Shown here: one piece after another, positions 7,687 through 12,211 of the stretch | Layout of the letters: every line of letters starts with the position of its first letter | Numbering within the stretch: the first letter of the stretch is position 1 | Origin: JBFXEO01 sp050180015 | GTDB taxonomy: Bacteria > Bacteroidota > Bacteroidia > Bacteroidales > Tenuifilaceae | NCBI GenBank assembly: GCA_050180015.1 | Contig: JBFXEO010000075.1 | Span: forward strand, 1 to 12,211 | DNA: 12,211 nucleotides | Direction: 5' to 3' | The notes under the pieces: model-generated | The model's input: the letters and a program-made list of their open reading frames with translations, nothing else | What the model was told of the DNA's origin: nothing | Databases searched by the model: none | Position numbers and translations under genes: made by a program

Positions 7687-7694
7687 CAAAGTAA
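7687..7694 (-). promoter_or_regulatory. Weak -7-like element upstream of ftsK
   Basis: The minus strand reads TTACTTTG here, one base from the Bacteroides -7 consensus TAnnTTTG, and would give a leader of about 50 bases before the ftsK start. No good -33 TTTG is found at the proper distance, so this is a candidate only. The rest of the 146-bp gap (7630-7775) shows no other clear signal. Confidence 0.25.
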
Positions 7695-7775
7695 CATAAT
7701 TATTACGATTTATGCAGGATAACCGTCTGAATGTTTTTAACACATCAGGGGCTTAGCCTAAAAACAAGGCAAGAA

Positions 7776-8474
7776 CTACTGCTGAAGTAGGTAAATTAAT
7801 TCGGTGATAGTCTGAAAGTCAACCCTAGTGTAATCCTCCGGGATTTCAAATATTCCGTCGGGGATACTGTTTCCCCGTACCGACTTGGCCTTAAGTATCA
7901 TCATCAGCGAGTTAATCCTGAGATTAAAGGTAAGCATAACACCATCAATCTGCTCAAACGGAGTATTCACGTTGGGCGATCTTATACCTATCTCCCTGGT
8001 ATATATTATCTCAAATTCAGACTCCCGGCGATCTGCAAAATACCCTTTTGCCTTCAAGCATTTATAGCCCAAATACTTGCAGGGAACATTGTTTGATGTT
8101 AGAGTAACTGCCGGGATACGGGCATACAGTGCCGGATATTTCCCATCTACATAGGGTTCATCGTAGTACATCTTTTTATTGAACACCTTTACCAATGTTA
8201 TGTACTGCTGCAACATTTCATTTTTAGCTATTGATAATGAAACCGTACCTGAAAACACATCGATGGTATTCAGCGTGTTATTATTCTTAAATTGAACCAG
8301 AAGTGCGGAGGGGAACAACCGTGTGTCAATTTTTTTTGATGTTATGCTGTCATACGTAATTTCGTACTTTATAATACCTTCGTTTATGTGCTTTTTGCCG
8401 GTAATACTATTACACGAACTAATGGCCACAACGGTTACGGCCAATATTACCATTGATACCGGGATATGCCTCAT
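7776..8474 (-). CDS. Periplasm-facing lipoprotein of GLPGLI/DUF4412-like type
   Basis: A 232-residue protein with a lipoprotein signal peptide ending in ISSC, so Cys21 is probably lipidated. The residues after it (C-N-S-I-T-G-K-K) are not acidic, so the Bacteroidota surface-export signal is absent and the periplasmic side of a membrane is more likely. The mature part opens with N-E-G-I-I-K-Y-E-I-T-Y. A C-K-Y-L-G-Y-K-C-L-K-A segment lies at 132-142, then E-I-I-Y-T-R-E-I-G-I near 155-164, and F-E-I-P-E-D-Y near 209-215. This order (E-G-x-I-x-Y, G-Y-x-C-x-K-A, Y-T-x-E-I, F-x-I-P-x-x-Y) resembles GLPGLI and DUF4412 proteins, beta-rich exported Bacteroidota families of unknown function. The match is from memory and weaker than for the other genes. 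It is transcribed toward ftsK with a 146-bp gap and divergently from hsp20. Confidence 0.84.
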   Translation of the reverse strand: MRHIPVSMVILAVTVVAISSCNSITGKKHINEGIIKYEITYDSITSKKIDTRLFPSALLVQFKNNNTLNTIDVFSGTVSLSIAKNEMLQQYITLVKVFNKKMYYDEPYVDGKYPALYARIPAVTLTSNNVPCKYLGYKCLKAKGYFADRRESEFEIIYTREIGIRSPNVNTPFEQIDGVMLTFNLRINSLMMILKAKSVRGNSIPDGIFEIPEDYTRVDFQTITELIYLLQQ

Positions 8475-8495
8475 AGCTGTTCTGTTGAATTTTTG

Positions 8496-8525
8496 TAAAA
8501 GTAGTAAAATTGCTCAACCTGCAAA
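8496..8525 (-). promoter_or_regulatory. Candidate promoter for the GLPGLI-like lipoprotein gene
   Basis: On the minus strand TTTG (8522-8525) is followed by 18 bases and TACTTTTA (8496-8503), which differs by one base from TAnnTTTG. The spacing is one or two bases short of the usual 19-21. It lies 21 bases before the start codon. Plausible but unproven. Confidence 0.35.
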
Positions 8526-8609
8526 ATTGATTATATGATCACAACATATCCCGTAAATAATTGCCATAAAAATGCCAATACGACATAAATCACTACGTAT
8601 AAGTGTCAA

Positions 8610-8641
8610 TTTGTCTCAATTCCTTCCGTGGTATAATTTTA
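8610..8641 (+). promoter_or_regulatory. Candidate promoter for hsp20
   Basis: TTTG (8610-8613), a 20-base spacer and TAATTTTA (8634-8641) give a Bacteroides-type promoter with one mismatch in the -7 element. The same place also reads TATAAT (8632-8637). Transcription would start near 8646, leaving a leader of about 45 bases. No CIRCE inverted repeat is present, so HrcA control is not indicated. Confidence 0.5.
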
Positions 8642-8692
8642 GCTTATCCAATACCAGAACAATGGAATTATTAACCAGTAAAAATTATAGCT

Positions 8693-9130
8693 ATGACACT
8701 TGTACGTTTTTACAATCCCGATCAGGAAACCTCCAGGAGGTACAACGGGTTCGATCTAAACAATTTTTTCAGAAACTCAACCGGTATGAGCGAAGTTAAC
8801 AGGAATTATCCTGCCGTTAACATTGTTGAAGAACCCGAGAGCTTCCGGTTGGAGGTAGCCGCACCGGGCTACAGCAAAGACGAGTTCAAAATTAATGTAG
8901 AGAACGATGTTCTTAAAATCAGCGTCGAAAAAGAAAAAAATGCCGTGGAGGGCGAAAGTTATACCCGCTACGAATTTTACAGTGGTCCTTTTGAACGTTC
9001 ATTCGTTCTGGGAAAATCAATCGATACCAGTAAAATTGAAGCCCGCTATGAAAACGGAATCTTAACGCTCGAATTGGCTAAGAAAGAAGAGGCCAAACCT
9101 CAAAAAACAAGATCAATTGATATTGACTAA
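8693..9130 (+). CDS. Hsp20-family small heat-shock protein
   Basis: A 145-residue ATP-independent chaperone that holds unfolding proteins for DnaK/ClpB. The N-terminal arm (1-37) includes F-D-L-N-N-F-F, like the N-terminal motif of many bacterial Hsp20s. The alpha-crystallin domain spans about 38-130, with P-A-V-N-I-V-E near 40-46, V-A-A-P-G-Y-x-K-D-E-F-K-I near 55-67 and V-L-K-I-S-V-E near 73-79. The conserved Y-E-N-G-I-L-T-L-E-L-A strand is near 119-129. The C-terminal tail ends S-I-D-I-D, supplying the I-x-I motif that docks into a neighbouring subunit during oligomer assembly. The length is normal and the protein is cytoplasmic. A promoter-like pair lies upstream and terminator-like hairpins downstream, so it is probably monocistronic. 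No Shine-Dalgarno sequence is seen. Confidence 0.95.
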   Translation: MTLVRFYNPDQETSRRYNGFDLNNFFRNSTGMSEVNRNYPAVNIVEEPESFRLEVAAPGYSKDEFKINVENDVLKISVEKEKNAVEGESYTRYEFYSGPFERSFVLGKSIDTSKIEARYENGILTLELAKKEEAKPQKTRSIDID

Positions 9131-9134
9131 CGTG

Positions 9135-9159
9135 GGAAAGTTAATGATTTAACTTTTCC
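9135..9159 (+). terminator. Stem-loop just after hsp20
   Basis: GGAAAGTTAA pairs with TTAACTTTTCC across a 4-base loop, with one bulged T; the inner 8 bp (9137-9144 with 9149-9156) pair perfectly. It starts 4 bases after the stop codon. There is no T-run after it, so it may protect the mRNA end rather than terminate. Confidence 0.4.
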
Positions 9160-9192
9160 GTAACCGTAGTTAATATCTCTTAAAATGCAAGG

Positions 9193-9220
9193 CCCAATGG
9201 ATATTCCGTTGGGTTTCGCT
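9193..9220 (+). terminator. Probable intrinsic terminator downstream of hsp20
   Basis: CCCAATGGA (9193-9201), loop TAT, then TCCGTTGGG (9205-9213) form a 9-bp stem with one G-T wobble, followed by TTTCGCTATTT. The stem could extend through the GG at 9191-9192 with the following Ts. It ends about 85 bases after the hsp20 stop codon and separates it from the DUF349 gene. Confidence 0.55.
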
Positions 9221-9258
9221 ATTTAAAGTCACCACAAATTTAGGCTATTTAAAATCAC
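9218..9258 (+). repeat. 15-bp direct repeats upstream of the DUF349 gene
   Basis: GCTATTTAAAGTCAC (9218-9232) and GCTATTTAAAATCAC (9244-9258) differ at one of 15 positions and start 26 bp apart. That spacing is close to two and a half helical turns. They sit between the hsp20 terminator and the DUF349 start, so they may be a paired protein-binding site. Their function is unknown. Confidence 0.5.
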
Positions 9259-9277
9259 TTTTAACATAAATAATTTG

Positions 9278-9296
9278 AGCATAACCCGATTATGCT
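9278..9296 (+). repeat. Short inverted repeat upstream of the DUF349 gene
   Basis: AGCATAA (9278-9284) and TTATGCT (9290-9296) are perfect complements around a 5-base centre, extendable outward by a wobble pair and a T-A pair. It may be an operator or a small leader hairpin. The 9297-9364 stretch that follows is A/T-rich, with a TTTG at 9327-9330 but no convincing -7 element. Confidence 0.4.
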
Positions 9297-9364
9297 TATT
9301 TTCGTGTGCAAGATTTTATTGCATTTTTTGCATATAGGCTTGAATTACTGATAATTCTAATTTT

Positions 9365-11359
9365 ATGAATACTAACGATCTGAATGATCCGATGGATCAG
9401 AACCTCAGTAATGCTGAGGATACTAAGGCTACTTCCGATAAAAGTGAAAACTTGGATACACAGGTCGGTGTAAACAAATTGGCCGAACCTGAAAGTACAA
9501 CCCCAACAGCGCAACAAGACGACGAGGAAATCAATGCCCCCCTGGAACCTATCAATTTGGACGATGAATCCATTCCCAGCGATGAGGAAGACGAAGAAGA
9601 TACAGCCACCAATGATGACGGGGAAGAGGGCGATCAAATCAACATTGATTTTACAAATCTTTCAAAAGATGAGCTGGTTCAAACCCTTAAACGGCTAATA
9701 AACGAAAAACCTATTTACAAAATAAAGGCCGAGGTGGAAAGTATTAAAAGCATTTTCTACCGTAAGCATAAAATTGAGGTTGACCACCTGCGTAAAGCAT
9801 TTATTGATGCCGGCGGTGATCCTATAGAGTTTACCGCCCCTGAAGATAATGCAGAAATACAGATTAAGGAGTTGCTAAAACTTTACCGCGACGAGAGGGC
9901 AGCCTACAACCATAACCTTGAACAGCAAAAGCAGAATAATTTAGAAAGCAAGCTCCAAATTATAGAGCAAATAAAAGAGCTGGTGAACAATTCCGAGGAC
10001 GTAAACCGAACGTTTCAGGAATTCCGGCAGCTACAGCAAAAATTTCGTGAAATTGGCCCCGTTCCCCAGTCGAACCTTAACGATTTATGGGAAAATTACC
10101 ATCACCATGTTCAGAACTTTTACGATTTCATAAAGATAAACAAGGAATTGCGCGACCTTGACCTTAAAAGGAATTTGGAAGAAAAGATGAGCCTCTGCGA
10201 AAAAACTGAAGAATTACTGCTTGAACCATCAGTTGTTAATGCATTCAAAAAATTGCAGAAATATCATGAGCAGTGGCGCGAAATAGGCCCGGTACCACGC
10301 GAAAATCAAAACGAAATATGGGAGCGCTTTAAGGATGCTACCGGAAAAATAAACAAAAAGCACCAAGAACATTTTGAGGGTTTACGCGAAGAACAGAAAC
10401 AAAACCTCGATGCAAAAATTGCCCTTTGCGAAAAGGCCGAAGAGTTATCGTCGCTGGTTATCAAAAACAACAAGGATTGGAACCAGTATTCCAACGAAAT
10501 GATTGATTTACAGAAGGTTTGGAAAACAATTGGATTTGCACCCAAAAAGGACAACAACAAAATTTACGACAGATTCCGCTCGGCCTGCGACTCATTCTTC
10601 AGCAATAAACGCGAGTTTTACGTTGAGACCCGTGAGGAACAGCAGAACAACCTACAGCTAAAAACCGAACTGTGCATTCAGGCCGAAACATTGAAGGATA
10701 GCACCGAATGGAAGAAAACCACCGAGGACTTAATCAACCTTCAAAAACGCTGGAAAGAAATTGGCCCAATACCCCGTAAATACTCTGAGGATTTATGGAA
10801 GCGTTTCCGGTCGGCCTGCGATTACTTCTTTAACCAAAAATCGCAGCATTTCTCCAGGGTTGACTCAAACTACGATAGCAATCTAAAGGCCAAAGAGGCA
10901 CTGATAGCTGAAATTGAGGAATTCAACCTATCCGAAGATGTTGAATCGAACCTGGATGCCCTCAAAGAATTTCAGCGCAGGTGGGCGGAAATTGGGTTTG
11001 TTCCCATTAAGCAGAAGGAGGAAATACAGAAACGTTACCGTCAGGCAATCAATACCCATTTTGAAAAGTTAAACATTGAGGAAGGCAAGCGTAACCTGAT
11101 ACGCTTTAGAACTAAAATTGACGGAGCACACGGAAACCCACGGCAGGAAAATAAATTACGCCAGGAACGCGATAAGCTGTTTAACAGGCTCAGGCAACTT
11201 GAAAACGATATTGCCCTCTGGGAAAACAACATCGGATTTTTTGCCCGTACTAAAAATGCCGAGACGATGATCCGGGAGGTTGAACGTAAAATAAAGAAAG
11301 CCAAAGAGGAGATTGGGCTACTGGAGGAAAAAATCAAAATGATTGATCAGCTGGATTAG
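9365..11359 (+). CDS. DUF349 repeat protein
   Basis: A 664-residue cytoplasmic protein without signal peptide or membrane segment. Residues 1-98 are acidic and probably disordered, with long runs of Asp/Glu around 52-90. From about 160 to 570 there are five DUF349 repeats, each a three-helix unit marked by (W/F)-x-x-I-G-x-x-P at residues 227, 304, 386, 463 and 540. The repeat period is 77, 82, 77 and 77 residues. Each motif is followed by (I/L)-W/Y-x-R-F-x-x-A-type helices (R-F-R-S-A-C-D in repeats 3 and 4). Residues about 595-664 are a charged coiled coil. DUF349 proteins are widespread in Bacteroidota and some Actinobacteria and have no settled function that I know. The layout suggests a helical scaffold with an acidic tail. 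pyrG follows 238 bp downstream on the same strand. The ATG at 9365 begins the acidic region with no Shine-Dalgarno sequence. Confidence 0.93.
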   Translation: MNTNDLNDPMDQNLSNAEDTKATSDKSENLDTQVGVNKLAEPESTTPTAQQDDEEINAPLEPINLDDESIPSDEEDEEDTATNDDGEEGDQINIDFTNLSKDELVQTLKRLINEKPIYKIKAEVESIKSIFYRKHKIEVDHLRKAFIDAGGDPIEFTAPEDNAEIQIKELLKLYRDERAAYNHNLEQQKQNNLESKLQIIEQIKELVNNSEDVNRTFQEFRQLQQKFREIGPVPQSNLNDLWENYHHHVQNFYDFIKINKELRDLDLKRNLEEKMSLCEKTEELLLEPSVVNAFKKLQKYHEQWREIGPVPRENQNEIWERFKDATGKINKKHQEHFEGLREEQKQNLDAKIALCEKAEELSSLVIKNNKDWNQYSNEMIDLQKVWKTIGFAPKKDNNKIYDRFRSACDSFFSNKREFYVETREEQQNNLQLKTELCIQAETLKDSTEWKKTTEDLINLQKRWKEIGPIPRKYSEDLWKRFRSACDYFFNQKSQHFSRVDSNYDSNLKAKEALIAEIEEFNLSEDVESNLDALKEFQRRWAEIGFVPIKQKEEIQKRYRQAINTHFEKLNIEEGKRNLIRFRTKIDGAHGNPRQENKLRQERDKLFNRLRQLENDIALWENNIGFFARTKNAETMIREVERKIKKAKEEIGLLEEKIKMIDQLD

Positions 11360-11526
11360 CTGTTAAATCAACATTATCCACATGAGTTCTATTTAACTAC
11401 ATATCAATTTCTGGCATTGAAAATTATTTTGAATGCTGGAAGTATGTAAAAATTTTTTACTATTAAACTTAGGATAGAGCTGATGTTTTTGAATGGTCAT
11501 TTTCAGGCTTTAGCTAAAAAGTAAAC

Positions 11527-11584
11527 TATACAATATTTCTGCATGCCAACCATAAACATGCAGAAATAATTTATTTATTGTATA
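11527..11584 (+). promoter_or_regulatory. Two-arm inverted repeat ahead of pyrG
   Basis: TATACAAT (11527-11534) and ATTTCTGCATG (11535-11545) have exact complements CATGCAGAAAT (11557-11567) and ATTGTATA (11577-11584). The centre is an 11-base loop (11546-11556), and a 9-base stretch (11568-11576) bulges out on the right side. In total 19 bp can pair. The structure ends 13 bases before the pyrG start codon. As RNA it would be a leader hairpin next to the ribosome entry site; as DNA, an operator. A weak promoter-like pair, TTAG (11510-11513), 20 bases, TATTTCTG (11534-11541), overlaps the left arm, which would favour the operator reading. The rest of 11360-11526 is A/T-rich, with short palindromes at 11446-11460 and 11509-11518 but no clear terminator. 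Confidence 0.6.
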
Positions 11585-11597
11585 AACGGATACTGCC

Positions 11598-12211
11598 ATG
11601 CCACAGAATACTAAGTACGTTTTTGTAACCGGTGGAGTTGCCTCATCGCTGGGTAAAGGGATTATTTCGGCCTCGTTGGCTAAATTACTACAAAGCCGCG
11701 GTTACTCTGTTACCATTCAGAAACTCGATCCGTACATCAATGTTGATCCAGGTACCTTGAATCCCTATGAGCATGGAGAATGCTACGTTACCGAGGATGG
11801 TGCCGAAACCGACTTGGACCTGGGGCATTACGAACGGTTTATAAACTTACCCACATCACAGCTCAACAACGTTACAACCGGAAAAATATACCAAACCGTA
11901 ATAAGTAAAGAACGGCACGGTGATTACTTGGGCAAAACGGTACAGGTAATCCCCCACATTACCGATGAAATAAAACGTAGAATAAAACTACTGGGATCGA
12001 AAAACAAGCTCGATGTAGTAATTACCGAAATAGGGGGAACGGTTGGCGACATAGAATCGCTACCCTATATCGAAGCCGTTCGCCAGCTTAAATGGGAGCT
12101 GGGTACCACCAACTCCGCGTTCATCCATTTAACCCTAGTCCCCTACCTTTCTGCTTCGGGTGAGCTAAAAACAAAGCCAACGCAGCACTCCGTGAAAGTT
12201 TTGCTGGAAAA
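11598..12211 (+). CDS. pyrG: CTP synthase, N-terminal part, 3' end outside window
   Basis: The frame opens with ATG at 11598 and is still open at the window end (204 codons and two bases). It covers most of the amidoligase (synthetase) domain of an enzyme normally about 535-550 residues long. CTP synthase makes CTP from UTP, ATP and glutamine in the cytoplasm. Visible landmarks are the P-loop-like V-T-G-G-V-A-S-S-L-G-K-G at 10-21 (Lys20), K-L-D-P-Y-I-N-V-D-P-G-T at 42-53 and E-D-G-A-E-T-D-L-D-L-G-H-Y-E-R-F at 66-81 (Asp72 for Mg2+). Further on are G-D-Y-L-G-K-T-V-Q-V-I-P-H-I at 108-121, E-I-G-G-T-V-G-D-I-E-S-L-P at 144-156 (Glu144 for Mg2+) and K-T-K-P-T-Q-H-S-V-K at 191-200. All match the family closely. 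The glutaminase domain lies outside the window. Regulation may involve the inverted repeat just upstream. Confidence 0.97.
   Translation, partial: MPQNTKYVFVTGGVASSLGKGIISASLAKLLQSRGYSVTIQKLDPYINVDPGTLNPYEHGECYVTEDGAETDLDLGHYERFINLPTSQLNNVTTGKIYQTVISKERHGDYLGKTVQVIPHITDEIKRRIKLLGSKNKLDVVITEIGGTVGDIESLPYIEAVRQLKWELGTTNSAFIHLTLVPYLSASGELKTKPTQHSVKVLLE

Noticed and set aside
8475..8692. CIRCE/HrcA operator ahead of hsp20
   Set aside because: I looked for TTAGCACTC-N9-GAGTGCTAA and found no pair of matching arms.
8572..8799. 75-codon forward frame overlapping the hsp20 start
   Set aside because: It covers the hsp20 promoter and runs out of frame into the clear Hsp20 coding sequence; no domain is seen.
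11446..11518. Palindromes GTAAAAATTTTTTAC (11446-11460) and TTTAGCTAAA (11509-11518)
   Set aside because: They are short A/T-rich palindromes expected by chance in such a region; noted but not called as features.
1..12211. CRISPR array, tRNA or rRNA genes, transposase, phage or toxin-antitoxin genes
   Set aside because: No regularly spaced repeats, cloverleaf-like sequences or matching protein motifs were seen on either strand.

Overview
The window looks like a chromosomal segment of a member of the Bacteroidota, most likely Bacteroidales or a close relative. Several signs support this. The FtsK, LolA-like, multi-repeat DUF349 and CTP synthase proteins are of Bacteroidota type. Several exported proteins belong to families I know mainly from this phylum (FISUMP, GLPGLI/DUF4412-like, DUF4907). 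Start codons lack Shine-Dalgarno sequences and sit behind A/T-rich leaders. Two or three intergenic regions carry promoter-like pairs of the TTTG-N20-TAnnTTTG kind described for Bacteroides. The genus cannot be read from the sequence.

Left part (1-4111, all +): a run of envelope-type accessory genes. It starts with the C-terminal part of a caspase-fold (C14) protease whose His-Cys dyad is visible. Next comes a secreted protein with an Ig-like half and a probable beta-barrel half, then a lipoprotein with two Fn3-like modules and a C-terminal FISUMP domain. The last is an A/T-rich exported protein of unknown function. The tight spacing of the first three (47 and 14 bp) suggests one transcription unit. 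At 4118-4350 lies a short pseudogene: the N-terminal hydrophobic segment of a small exported protein, an in-frame stop, and then, in another frame, the C-terminal part of a DUF4907-like protein.

Middle part (4405-8474, all -): a LolA-like lipoprotein chaperone gene sits downstream of ftsK and has its own promoter-like sequence in the 63-bp gap between them. Upstream of ftsK is a gene for a GLPGLI/DUF4412-like lipoprotein. This is core cell-division and envelope biology.

Right part (8475-12211, all +): a divergent intergenic region leads into an Hsp20 small heat-shock protein gene that ends in a probable terminator. Next is a large acidic, helical protein with five DUF349 repeats. It is followed by a 238-bp non-coding stretch with a striking two-arm inverted repeat just ahead of pyrG (CTP synthase), which runs off the window end.

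I found no tRNA, rRNA, CRISPR array, transposase or phage gene. The least ordinary items are the caspase/FISUMP cassette, the DUF4907-like gene remnant, the inverted repeat at the pyrG start, and the 15-bp direct repeats ahead of the DUF349 gene. None is proven to be a new system.
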